Part shown: positions 1 to 12,145 of the stretch, in pieces
Layout: each line of letters begins with the position of its first letter
Position numbering within the stretch: the first letter of the stretch is position 1
Source: Litomosoides sigmodontis
Taxonomy: Eukaryota > Nematoda > Chromadorea > Rhabditida > Onchocercidae
Assembly (NCBI GenBank): GCA_963070105.1
Contig: OY718804.1
Span: 7,485,817 to 7,549,816 of the forward strand
Direction: 5' to 3'
Length of the DNA stretch: 64,000 nucleotides
Made by a program: the position numbers and the translations under genes
Notes under the pieces: generated by a model
Database searches by the model: none
What the model saw: the letters and a program-made list of their open reading frames with translations, nothing else
What the model was told of the DNA's origin: nothing

Positions 1-117
1 ATTAACTAAAATCAAGAATGAGCAAAAAACTCTTCGAGTAGTTTGGATGGAAAAATTTAACGAAAGTTAGTGCATCACTATAGGAGTGAAGTACTTTAAA
101 AAACAGATTGAAATATG

Positions 118-143
118 AGAAGAGAGAGAGAGAGAGGGAGAGA
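118..143. repeat. (AG)n microsatellite
   Basis: Run of AG dinucleotides with one GGG interruption near its right end, in upstream non-coding DNA. Confidence 0.9.
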
Positions 144-3100
144 TTTGTTTATTGGAATGTAAAATAATGGAAGGAATGAAAATGATAGCCGCTGCCATTA
201 ATTTGGATAGTTTCCTGCTGAAGTGATCAATTACTTTTAATATGTTTCATTCGGAAATCATTTAAAAGTTCTCTTTGAATTTTCGACAATGTTTTACTTC
301 TTATTTTCGAAATAACTTTAAATAACTAAGTCACTCAGGCGTTGGTGTTAAACGGTTCAGTGCAAAACTTTGTTTTGCGCTATTTAATTCATTTCAAATT
401 AGGATGATGATATATTCACTATCAGTCTTATGCCCTTATAAATGGGTTAATTCGAGAAGAGTGAAACAAGTTCAGCTCCATTCCTCAACATATCCAACTC
501 TGTTGCATTTCCAATCCGGAAAAAGAGCTAAGCAAACACTTAATCCAATCCTCCAATGCAATCCCTTCCGTAATTTCTTCCGTTTCGTGCTCGTAGCCTT
601 TTGAAACGATACTAGCCGGTATTTCGTTTCAAGAAGTCGTTGCAAATCGAAGTGTTCACTTACCTTCTCTAATTCTTCCATTAATCAACTCACGCTTACC
701 TCACTGTGAATTTCGTTTTCGAAAATTCTCTTCGCTAATTTCATCGTTCATACATTATCAGAGTAGCCTAACTCGGTAGGAAATCTCTTCAACATTTGAG
801 ATTTCGTCGTTGCATTTAGCTTGCACGTGATTATTTCAAACATTCTTTATTGATTTTTCTTTTTCCTTTTTCCCACAAAAATTCCGGACTTGCAAAACTT
901 TAGTAAAACTAATTTTTTAATTTCATTACCGACTTTTTTCCTCCTATAAAGTTGTGCTTTGTTTGCCATTGCTATCTTACGGTTACGGCTCAATTAATGT
1001 CGTCGTTTTTAACCCTTTTCGGATTATTCACGTAGAGCGCCAACTACAAAGCATCTCATCGGTGCAACAATAACTAAAAGATTAAATTAGTTCGGAGGAA
1101 TGGATGCACAGCTTTCCATTTATTTTATTTGAACAATTAATTGGACAACTGTTTTTACGCTTTAGCACTCAAACGTAGGCCTGCTGGTCACACCTTCGAT
1201 AGCCTGCTGAATTGCAATAGCAATAATGTCAGCGTGCAATGCTCAACTTTCATCCAGCACTTCTTTGAATTTTGTTGAATTTAAGTAATGCGAATTTTAG
1301 CAAATACGAAGCCATTCATTCCAGCGACTAATTAATTTCATCGAAACTTCTTCCTAAATTGTCGATCTTGCAAGGATATGTTAGAGGTTTTCTTAAGATT
1401 AGTGTGTTGCAAGCAAATATGACGTTTCTGTGAGTTTGCCAACCATAGCGCTGTACTTGTGAAATGGCGTGAATTCCGAAAGTCTCACTTCCTTATCCCA
1501 TCAAATGAAAGATATTAAAATATCAAACATTGGGCGGCAATGTAAGTATTAATAGCGTCGTCTGCAAGCAAACTTTGCGTCTCCTCGAATTCTCGAAATT
1601 TATCAATTCCAACCTTGGAAAAATTCGAATCATTCAAATTGCTTTTTTATCGCATTTCTTTCAAAACAATTTCAATCAAACATTTTGTGTATTGTGAAAT
1701 TTAAATTAAGCTTGACAAAAAAAAAGCACCGTTCCAAAAAAATATGCAGAAGTAGGCTATTTTAGGTAGGCAAATGAGTTTTGGCATATTTAATACACTC
1801 TGAAATAGCTAAAAATGGTTGCAAATTTCTGAAGTTCAATTAACAGCTCTTTATAATTATTAGAAAATCAATTTTACAGAGGTTACCTTAGAAGTCGGTT
1901 GTTCAATAAAGCTAACGAAGTAGTTAGAGCTAGTCAATCACAGAGAATTCCTGCACCAAATAACATCTCCCTAGCTATTGCTTAACAACTTATGATGCGC
2001 TCGATGACGTGCTTGTGAGGAGATGAGGGAAACAGGTGAACAGTGAGACGCGGGGAGCGTGAGGAAAGGTAGTTTTTATCGTTCGTCCGTTACTACGCCA
2101 TACATTAGCACAATTAGAGGTGCTACTCACTCCAAAAGTAGGACAAAAAAAGCATCACTTTTTACGGTACGTAATGGAACAGCTAAAATCGATTAACCTA
2201 AGAATGAATCCATTATACCGCAGACAACACCTACTTTTTCCGTCTCATTACGAACCGAAATAAACACCACTGTTTCCTTTGATTCCATCCGCCTTTGAAA
2301 GCAACGCGAAACGAATTCAGCTATCCGCTAGCTGATCAACAACAAAAATGCTAGATAGCTCACTTCCATCTGCTTGGAACTTCATATTTATGGATTTGTC
2401 TTTTTTCCACTCCGTTGCAAATCCAAAATTTTATTCTCTCTCTGATGCCTTTCTATTTGTTGCTCTTTATGCTTAGAGAGAGGCTCATTTGCAACACTTT
2501 TTATTTCATAATGAATTTCATCATTTTTAACAATGAAGTAAGTAGATGTAAGGGTGAACAACCTTTTGTGAAATGATATGATACGATAGTTGGAAAGCAC
2601 TGCGCATGAGAGATGCAATGGCATAAAAAGGATTAAATTTACTGTGATAAAATTTTTACTGTTAATTTAGGAGCAAAAGCTCTTCAGAGGTAATGCTAAT
2701 TTTCTTCACTTTCTGGTAAATTTTTAAAATAGAAATCGTATTTCTACCAGTAATTTGAAGCTTTCCACTAATTTTAGGTGTAGGAAGAATGAAACAGGGA
2801 ATCCTCAAAAAATTTTAAATCGCTGGATCGAAAAACACTTAGTGTGGGGAATTTAGGCGCTATAAAAAACGGATAATTTAACGAACGAATAGAATTCAGG
2901 TTAAATCCAGTTTTCTATAATAACATAGTGTCACATTAAGCGTTCGAGTTATTTACTTCAATATTTCTGTTTGTTTGTTTTTAGCGTTCAATTTTCGCAA
3001 GTGATTTTTTTACAGTTTAAGAACAAAAAAAGAAAAAAAAAACGGGAAAGACGGAAAAAATGAAATAAATAGATAATAGTGGGAAAGGAAGGGAGCAGAT

Positions 3101-4992
3101 AGGATTGATTTCCAAGCGAACGAATTCTTTCTTCTCTCAAGGCGTATGTGTGAAGATTACAGTTTGATAGCCTCGTTGAGCCGTAAACTGTTGTTGCAAT
3201 CAGATGACTGGACCGACTGATACTGTGGGAAGAAATGAGGAAATTTTCTGATAAGGCTAACGTGCGTGTACAATCGGAGCGTGAGAGATGATTTGTAATA
3301 GAAATAAGCAATTAAAAAATGAAATTAAAAAAATCTGTAATGAGAAATGATCGGAAGAAAGAGCTGAATCACATGGGAAAAGCAAGAGATAGAAGGAAAG
3401 GATTCAGAATCTTCCAAATGACTTCTCCGCAAAGATAACTATCATACAGTAAGTGAAGTGGCACTGCGCATTTTCAATGGCTTCCTTCAATTAAGACAAC
3501 TGATAATAGTTGCTATTTCTGCACTTTTAATTTGTACAGTTCAATAAAGCAACGAAGAACACAGTGAGTGTATTGTGTTGTCACTAGGCTTGCTTCCTCT
3601 TCGGTGAACATTGAACTGTGTGAAATGACAGCCTTAGAGGATACATCGAAGAAGACGTTTGAAATGAAACCATTTGTGAAATGATTTACATTGTTCATCT
3701 CTGGACAAAATGCAATAAAAATGAAATATATTCTAATTTTAACCCTTTTTTTCCTTCATCATGTTTTTTTGATAATTTTTATTTTTCAAAAAATTAAAAC
3801 TTTCGTTAAAGTTTTTCAACATATTTGCATAAAGAAACAAATGATAATTAATCTTTTTCTTCTCATCACATCTTCGTTCAATGAATAATGAAGTGTTGCC
3901 GTTAGTATTGCTTCCAAGACTGTAGTAGCCTCTGAACTTGCAATTCGTTGAAATTCCGTTAGCACTCACATTCTAACTGATTTTAAAGCATGCAAAATAA
4001 AACATCGATTTTTAATATTTGCTTTTAAAAAAAATTGAGGCATATTTTTTCTATCAAAATATACTACTTTACAATATTTTTATCGTTAAATACATTTTAA
4101 AGGTGCGCTTACAGTTATTTCAAAGTGGACTGAACTTAGTGCAACTCATTTTTGTCCACAATGCTAATGAATTTTGCTCTTTTTAAAGTTTTTTTTTGTT
4201 GCTATCAAATAATGAAGTCCATTTTTGGTCTTGTTTTTCTTCATCAAAATATCTGCTTATCGCATGAAAGCCATTTTTGTGCCAAGTTGAACCGCTAGTA
4301 ATTTTCATCAATTAAATTAATAGACGACGAACCGTTGCTTGAAAATCTGATCAATGTCCTGCTAGAAGAAAGAAATTTTTGCTTATTGTAAATAATAATT
4401 TTGCTAAAATCGATCTGGAGTGGAACTGATTGAATCTCCTCGAATTCTATCTGTAAATTTATGAAAATTATTGAAAAATTTGAAGAATGTATGCTTTTAA
4501 TAAGGAATGAATAGGACCAGAATTCAAATTACATATGAACTTTTGAATCATTAAAACAAGCAAGTGAAGTGCATCATTCAATTAAAGGAGGAAAATAAGT
4601 GTAGGAAAGGAGGATACTAATTATTTCAAACTTAAGAAAATAGTGCGCTATTTTTATGAAAGCGAAAAAAGGAAGGAATTCATTTCAAACTCTTTTTTTG
4701 TTTTGTTGAAATTTAAACTTGAATTTGCCAGTAATTCTTGCAATTTTATTTCATAAAAAAAATTGCTGTGAAAAAAGTAGCATAAGCTTTTTTTCCTGGG
4801 AAGTCTTTGGCAGTTACTTTGATGAAAAGACTGCAAAAGCTAAGCCTAAACAATTTCGAGCCTCTTCATCACTTGAACCAAAAGTCAACGAATTAAGTTT
4901 GAAACAATTCCACAAAAATTTTCGCCTTTTCCTGAAACTGAATAACTCCTCAATAATAACAGTTCGATATGCCGACAATTCTGCACACCTCT

Positions 4993-4993
4993 C

Positions 4994-5030
<37 letters not shown>
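4993..5030. repeat. (CT)n microsatellite
   Basis: Uninterrupted CT dinucleotide run preceded by imperfect CT-rich sequence, in non-coding DNA. The Ser/Leu-rich open frame across it is an artefact of the repeat. Confidence 0.9.
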
Positions 5031-5032
<2 letters not shown>

Positions 5033-5330
5033 TTGGACGTTCCCAAACGATTCCTCTAATTAATTACAAGAAGGAAAAGACTAATTAATTCATCGTTTGC
5101 ATTTGCAACTTTCACAGCGATTAACCAATTAATTTTCCCTTTTTTTTGCAGTAATTTTCAATCATTCATTTCAACATCTTTTTCTGTTATGCTTTTTTCG
5201 TTATTGTCGGCAGTAATTACTTGCTAATAACTAATTAATTAATCTTCTCTTAAGTATGAATAATTCCGTTTATGATATTCTCACACACTCTTTGCAATAT
5301 TTCAATATCCTGGCTGACCCACAAAACATC

Positions 5331-5361
5331 TGTCTGTGTGTGTGTGTGTCTGTGTGTGTGT

Positions 5362-5442
<81 letters not shown>
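5331..5442. repeat. (TG)n microsatellite, about 110 bp
   Basis: Long TG dinucleotide tract with two or three TCTG interruptions at its left side and a pure tract on the right. The Cys-Val and Thr-His open frames on both strands come only from the repeat. Confidence 0.95.
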
Positions 5443-5444
<2 letters not shown>

Positions 5445-8385
5445 CACAAGTGGAAGACAAAGCGCTTTTAAATATTTTCAGTATTGTTTTTCAGTATGAG
5501 CAACAACGTGTATTTATAGAGAACGATGTCTGAAAAGCATCAATCAGTGGAGATAAAGCCCATCCCACTCACTCTATCAAATTCTTTTAAATTTTAAAAG
5601 CAATTGATCCGTCAAATGTCGACAATATTGATCAGTTTGATGGTCATGAAAGGTTCACGAATGTTTCATTTTCTTTCAACACATTTCTATTCTAATGGAA
5701 AGTCCGAGAGTTTCTGTTTAATGCCCCGAATGACCCATTACTAAGAGGAAATTGTGCAAACTGAAAGTGCTTGCTTGCATCACCAAATCAGCAAAGCGTT
5801 TTCCGTTTAGTGTGAGCTTTAGCCTCTTTCCTGAAATTAGCCGTTGACATATTTTGCAGTCGTACTATTTTCGTTTTCTAACAATTGGTTTATTGATAAA
5901 TGTTGTAGGCTTCTTTTCTTGTCAGTTTTGACCTGTTTGGTATGCCAGGTCGCCGTGAATTTTTGCTTTGCTTTGGGAAAGGTTCGTTTTGGCAAAGCGG
6001 AACGACGGCGAGGAACTGTTTTGTTTCTTGTAGTTGGGCAAGCTATTATTGTTCTTGACAACTATCAGTTGATTACTTATAGGTGCAGCAGGAGTAGAAG
6101 TTTGGGAATAAGACTGAAACTGACTAGTGGAATGAGAATGAACTCTTCAACCAAATGAAGGCGGTTTAATTAGGCATCAAAGATTAGAGTGATTTCGAAA
6201 TTCGTTGCTTATCGATGCGGAAATATCAATATAAAATTAGTTGCTACAAAATTTCCAGTGAAATTAAGGTTTTTGATAAAACTACCCTAAATCAATTAAC
6301 TGACAATATTTTAAATAATAGCATTTTACAGTATGATTTTCCACAAGCTACTCTTATTATCGCAAATTTTCGAATTTCCACCATTTCGCAGCAATTAATC
6401 CAATTTGTTCCATTGTATTTAAATCGTTTTTTTTCTTCCAAAGTTTTATTTGGCTTGCAAATTGATGGGGCGAAAGTTTCATTGCATTAACTATGATATA
6501 ATTAATGCATTTGCATAAGTTTTCCGGAAAAGTAGCAGAAAGCTTTGTGGCAGCTAAGAGATTAAGCCGGAGAAATGTGATGATATCAGCGTAGGCGAAA
6601 GGATGGACAATTATCAACTGCAACAATCAGCGCGAGGAACCTATACGGTGTAGGGGTAGGAGATGTCCTGAATTTATTCATTCAATTATGATGATATCAC
6701 CCTTGCCGAAAACGCCGTCGTACAGGGGCGCCATGCTATCATTTTAGCTTCTCTTAGCTTCTACCTTCCTCTCTCTCCCATTCGCCCATTCTATCATACA
6801 TTTTCCACTTGAAAATATTGCAGCGTAATTCGTCGCTTAAGTAATTTATCCCATTCCGTTCAATATATGCTGAAAAAGCGTTTCAAATTTCATTCCAGTT
6901 AATTTTACAACCATTCTGAAAACGCGGTGTGAAGTATTTTCCGATTGTAAGTTCAGCAAACTTTGAATTATTTCAATTGTTTGCCATTTCAATGGAGGCA
7001 GTCGGAATTGAATAAAGAATTACTTAAGCAATTCATTCATTACTCTAAAAATGGAGTCGAAAAATAGTAAATTAAAATGATCAGAATTAAGACAAATTAG
7101 AGTGAGCAGACTTCCTGTCACACCGCCCGCATTTTTATGGCCATAATTAGTTGAAGAAAAAAAAGACATGAAACGATTGGTGCAGATGATTGTTTGTAAT
7201 AAGCAAATAATAAATTACGAAAAGTTTAAAAGAAAATATTTCAAAATAACAATTAAATTCATAAGCGAGGCAAATTTTTTTTTTGGTATAATTTTGAATG
7301 TCACGAAAATGTGTTTTGTGACAACGCAAACAGTTAGTGAACTTTCTATATTTTGAAAGCAAAACGCATTATGGCTGTGTGCAGATGAGGTGAAAATGCG
7401 CAAGTAACTATGCGTGAAACAAATTTTTGATAGAAATAAAAAAATTATTTAAAAGTCTTCCGCGCTGCTTTAGTTTTTTTTTAAGTTCCGCTTTTCCTAG
7501 AAAAAATGAACGAAACAAAATGGAACTCTCTGACTAAGTCGTCTCACAGTCTTATCTACATGATTTTGTCCTACGGGACAAAGTAACCCTTCCCTCTAAC
7601 TCCCAAAATTTCAAATTCATCCGATTAAGAAGTATCGATTTTTTTCCCTTTCATCCCTCAAAGTACAACTGCGCCTTATTCCCTGTTGTACTACCCATAG
7701 CGTTATGACTAAATTATGAAAGTTTAATTCGCTTTTTTCAAACAAAAAAAGGAGAGGAAATAATGTCGAGAGAATGAATGCGTTTGTTTGCAGGTGCGGA
7801 ATTTAAAGTAAAAAATTGATATCGTGCGTGGAACGGTAAAAAAAGTGTTCAAAAAAAAATATTACTGCCACTTGTTCAATTAAATCCCTTTCTAACAGTC
7901 TTCATAAGACACTGCCCTCTGACTTTTTTCCACCTTACGAATGAATTAGTTTTTAAAAAGTAAGGTGCAGTCAGTATTGCCAGGGTTTTTTGATTCTATT
8001 TATGCTAATTAGCATTGTAAATAGATTTTTTTTAGTAACCGTTCGTGCTATTTATAGCGAGTAGAGGAATTTTGGAGTTATTCACCTCTTATTGCAGTTC
8101 CACTCAAAATTCTGGCTTTTCAGCCTGATATTTCCTAATTGGTTGCTTTTTCGGTGGGAGAGCATAATTTGCACATGAATTGTTGGAAGGTAAGAAAACT
8201 TCGAAATTTCAGATATCGGTGAAAAGCTCTAATAAGACTGTCAATTTTTAAATCATTTGTCGCAGTACATTTTCAATTTCTAAGGAAATGCTAATCAAAA
8301 TCATTCAGCCTGATATTGCTAAAGTAAATACCTATATTAGTATCTGATAATAGCTGAAGTGATCGTGATAGCAGTCACAACGACG

Positions 8386-8412
8386 ATGATAATAATAATA
8401 ATAATAATAATA
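8386..8412. repeat. (AAT)n microsatellite
   Basis: Eight or nine tandem AAT trinucleotides following a GATGAT start. Confidence 0.9.
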
Positions 8413-8508
8413 GTGGAGTGTGGCAGAAATTTCTTGGAACAGTGAGCGCAATAAATAAATTACTAAATGATGCGTATTTGGCAGAATCAGGAAGGCTTAG
8501 ATAAAATT

Positions 8509-8527
8509 AAAAAAAAAAAAAAAAAAA
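8509..8527. repeat. Poly(A) tract
   Basis: Nineteen consecutive A residues. No retrotransposon body or target-site duplication could be recognised beside it. Confidence 0.85.
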
Positions 8528-9147
8528 GGAGACTGCTGGAAATGCCATGCCGATAATAAGCATGTCTCTCATCCTCATCATTGTGTGGAATTTTGTTCTT
8601 TTTGAAAATTTACGATTTTGTAGCTGCGCTCACTCAACTATTTTATTTTAGGAAATAATAGCAGAGAAACTGCCTTTTTTTTTAATTCCAAATTTCGACT
8701 AAATCACCGTTATGATCGTTTTTTTCGAATGTTTCACTTTGATGACGGTAACTGAAGGCATTAATTTATTCTTTCGTCGATGTATTATATTCATTTATTG
8801 CAATGTACCTGGCTGTTGAAGGATTAGACGATGAAATGGATGAGCTTCTTCATTTGCATATTTGTGTTAGTATAGGAATTGAAAAAATAAAACAGGACAT
8901 TATTTTGAATGGAAGCGTCTCAGCGTTTGTTTCACGCAAGTTTGAATGAATGAATGAATTATCAGTGGGAACAGATCTTTCGCCATTCATTTCTAATTTC
9001 TTGCAGTACGGAGAGCTCAAACAAAAGTATTACTGTAAAAATTGTACGAGCAAAAGCGCACCATCACAGCCGCCTGAATGCATCTGCCATGGCATATCGT
9101 TTACCCGTAGATAACTCACAAAACTGTGTAACATTACAAAAATGATC

Positions 9148-9174
9148 GTTTAGCGATGTTCCGTTTAGCGATGC
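9148..9174. repeat. Short tandem duplication
   Basis: The 12-mer CGTTTAGCGATG appears twice at about 15-bp spacing in upstream non-coding DNA. Confidence 0.7.
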
Positions 9175-9442
9175 GTCCCTTTCCGCTCTCTTCAAACAAC
9201 GCTTGAAATTAGACGAAATTTGCATAAAAATAATTAACAAATGTTGGTCCTTTCAGAGCAGCTAATTAATTGATGCAATCACTTTTTTTGCAGCATTGCA
9301 ATAAAGCGAGTTATTCTATTTCCAGTAGAGAGGAAGACGTTTAGTACGGACTGGCAGGAAGTTATTGTTAGCGGTGATAGTACGATGTAATGGATATAAC
9401 ATTATTTGTTGTGATGTGCTGGCAGAATGATGAAAACGGATA

Positions 9443-9496
9443 AAGAGAGGAGGAAGAGAGAGAGGGAGAGAAAGAAACAGAAAGGGAGAGAGAAAT
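9443..9496. repeat. Imperfect GA-rich repeat
   Basis: Purine-only stretch of GA, GGA and AAAG units in upstream non-coding DNA. Confidence 0.8.
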
Positions 9497-10773
9497 TTGT
9501 GCCGATATAGCAGCTAAAATAAAAATTGAAATGAAATAGGATGGAATAAGTCGTTGAAAAGGATAAGAAGATGAGAGAATAATTACTATTCTCTCACCTT
9601 GTGTTCAGCACTTGTAGAATTGGTGCAAAATTTTAGCAATAAATCAAACGTTGTAAACTTTCCGCCACCCTTAGAATAGAACAATAGAAGTTAAGACTTT
9701 CACTACTATGTTTTAAGCATAGGCTTTTCAGCTTTTTATAAATGTTGTAGTCACAAAGAATGCAATTATAAATGATATGGAACATGCGTGAACTGAGGTA
9801 TAGGTCGAGCTCTTTCCGATGAGTTGTTGTTAGCGTAAGGTGCATTACGTTAGTGCAGCAAACGCTGCATAACGTGAACAGATCAAGTGATCATTTCAGG
9901 ATAATTGAAACATTGGCAGTAGTTTCATTACTTCCATAATTCACCCAGTCTGTCTGTCTGCCATGTCTTATTGCCATCTAACAGCATTGTCCAACTTTTT
10001 TTTCTTTTGAATTAAATGGACAGTAGACGGAGAGTTAGCTGAATCAGAGAGGTCGAACGAATCCGTGAAACATTTCACAAATAACAATGTGCATTTTTTT
10101 AAGCTATCCTCCATAACGCTGCAAATCAACGCATCGCATTTCTGTCGCAAAATTTCACTGCCATTTCCAGCAAACACTTCGTGGAGACTTTTTGGATCGT
10201 TTTGAAAATACAACTTTGATAAAGTCACACAAGAATTTATCAGTTCATTTGCTCTTTTCCTCTTTATATTGAATAGTTAATTAAGGAGGAAATTACGAAT
10301 AGTTTTTTGTTCTTTTTGCAAAAAAAAAACTGTCTAAAATTTTCTAAAATTTAGCTGTGGAAGAATTAGAAAGGATCAGTGAGAGGGGAAAAAAGAAGCA
10401 GCAACTAAAATAGCAATTCATTCCTCAGCTATAAGCAAGCCAGACGACGAAAAAAGCACTTCCAGTTGACTGCGAGGATCCTAAAAAGTTCGTGCACTGC
10501 TAACTTCTGTTTTTCAGCATTCATTTCAACTTCTCCGCTAACTTTCAGCTTTTATTTCGCCGGTTTTTCTTTTGAGAGAGATGTTTTGTGGACTAATTGA
10601 TTTGTAAAATTTCAAGACAAATGTTTTTTATGCAAAAACATACATTGCTAATGTGTTTATGATCCATAAATAAATCATCTCTTTTTCAATTATTCTCCGT
10701 TTTTAGGGCAATAATGTACTTGATTTTTAAACTGATTTCCTCACGTAATATTTATTGCTACGCAATGTTACGA

Positions 10774-11268
10774 TGTTCTTTGTAATAGTTTATTTGTTAT
10801 TGTTATTGGTAGCAATTTCACTTCTACAGTTTGTCGGGAATTGTGTTACGTCAGTGCCGGTGGAAAGGTAAGCAAAGGAAGAGCTGCTAGGAATAAGATT
10901 TCAAATAACTTCTAAGCGATCGTAGTAGGAGTGAATGATGCTTGCGATGATAAGGGTAATGGTAATGGTAGTGGTGAAGGATGTGGTGGTGGTGGTGGAT
11001 AGCACCCTTCGTGAGTTCTTGAAGTATGCAGTAGGTGTGATAGCAGTGGCCTAATTAACTGTCCAGAGTAATTAGAGCTGGATTGTTAGTAAAATTGAGA
11101 GAAGCAAGGATGCATGTAGCAGATCTGCTTCAGTCTGCTTATCTTAGCATTAATAAAGAAGCTTACAAAAACTATATTCCTTTTGTGCGGCGGTGGGATT
11201 GATCGCAGAACAAAGCCTACGCAACTGTAACCTATTTCTATCCTAATTAGGCAACGGATATTTCATGG
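10774..11268. repeat. Copy A of a 0.5-kb dispersed repeat
   Basis: This 495-bp stretch recurs at 31068-31571 inside an intron of the same gene, in the same orientation. By eye the two copies differ by two or so substitutions plus one 9-bp gap: copy B has AGCAGCAGT extra after GTAGTAGG. It includes a GGTAATGGTAATGGTAGTGG tract and a GTGGTGG run. The ends (TGTTCTTTG... and ...ATTTCATGG) are not inverted repeats of each other and I see no target-site duplication, so it may be a segmental duplication or an unrecognised non-autonomous element. Confidence 0.85.
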
Positions 11269-11940
11269 TTAAATTAAAAATGGTAGATTTAATGTGCATT
11301 ATTTAGATATCGAGTTAATTAGATAGTTAAGAATGCACCAGTTATTGTTTGTTATTTGATTGGACTTGCGAAATAATTCCTTTGCATATTTATTTCAGTG
11401 AATTTCATTTGTGCTGAAACTGTTGAAGTTGTGCGTGCGACCTGTTGCAATTAGAATTTCAGACTATTTCGACCTTCTAATACAGTCAGAGAGTTCATTT
11501 CAGAAAAGCCGAGAAGAGAAAGAATAACTGCACTAGGATAATCGTAGCAATTATTAGAATAACTATTTCATTTTGAAAGTGGAAGAAAGCTAAGCAGTCC
11601 GGAGGAAGCGCAATATAGAGAAGTATCGCGAAAGAAGAGCTGCTATAACTGATAGCACTTAACAACGATTTTTCTATTTTGAACGATTTGAATATCTGTC
11701 AACAAGCATTATATGGTCTATAAGCAGTAAAGAAATAGTACAGCACTGCTCAAAAAGGTTTGCTTTTTTACGCACAAATATTGAAATTAGCGTCATTGCT
11801 GCTCAATTTTTAAATAGAAATGAAAAATTTACTTAGTTTATGGTAGTGATGGTCGAGGCGCACCTCATATTCCGATTTTTACGTTTTTTTTTTGCTTCCG
11901 TTTTTCCATAAAATGGTGAAGATTACTTTTAGCCTTCTGA
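11269..11940. other. Immediate 5' flank of dig-1
   Basis: AT-rich sequence between the dispersed repeat and the first coding exon. It should contain the promoter and outron of the gene, but no specific element is recognisable. Confidence 0.4.
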
Positions 11941-11952
11941 TTTTTAGCAAAA
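11926..11952 (+). promoter_or_regulatory. Probable spliced-leader trans-splice acceptor and 5' UTR
   Basis: A pyrimidine-rich run ending in TTTTTAG (11941-11947) stands five bases before the start codon, leaving CAAAA as the 5' UTR. No matching upstream exon with a donor is evident. Nematode SL1 acceptors commonly sit this close to the ATG, so trans-splicing is the likeliest reading. An ordinary acceptor of a 5' UTR intron would look the same. Confidence 0.55.
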
Positions 11953-12145
11953 ATGGCACTTGGCCAGATTAGGTGGCCCATATCTCCTTGTGTCATGCTG
12001 GCACTGTCATTTGCGCTGCTGACAGCACTGAGCCAGACGCTGCATGAAGGCGAAAATTCGAGTAATTTCATTCCGAATTTTTCCGTTGATTTGCGCGTGG
12101 AAGACATTATGCATCGGATCAATCGCTTCAAACGAGCAGCGAAGA
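11953..12145 (+). CDS. dig-1: dig-1 exon 1: signal peptide and propeptide-like segment
   Basis: The exon encodes 64 codons plus one base. Residues 9-27 are a hydrophobic stretch (core [15 protein letters not shown]) expected to act as a signal peptide, so the protein enters the secretory pathway. Two N-glycosylation sequons follow (NSS at 35, NFS at 42). Residues 58-61 are RFKR, a furin-type dibasic site, followed by AAKS. The ORF stops three bases past the donor GTTAGT at 12146, so splicing is required. It ends in phase 1. Confidence 0.8.

Larger units (their letters stand above)
1..10773. other. Upstream non-coding sequence
   Basis: AT-rich sequence with no gene I can support on either strand. 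Open frames are short, lack recognisable domains and do not chain through plausible splice sites. It holds several microsatellites, listed separately. Promoter elements cannot be placed by eye. I saw no tRNA, rRNA or spliced-leader RNA gene. Confidence 0.6.

Noticed and set aside
4719..5063. 114-codon plus-strand frame
   Set aside because: It ends in a Ser/Leu run from the CT repeat, has no domain or splice context, and lies in AT-rich non-coding DNA.
5250..5499. Open frames of 65-75 codons on both strands
   Set aside because: They are translations of the TG/CA microsatellite.
8509..8527. Retrotransposon tail at the poly(A) tract
   Set aside because: No element body or flanking target duplication is recognisable.
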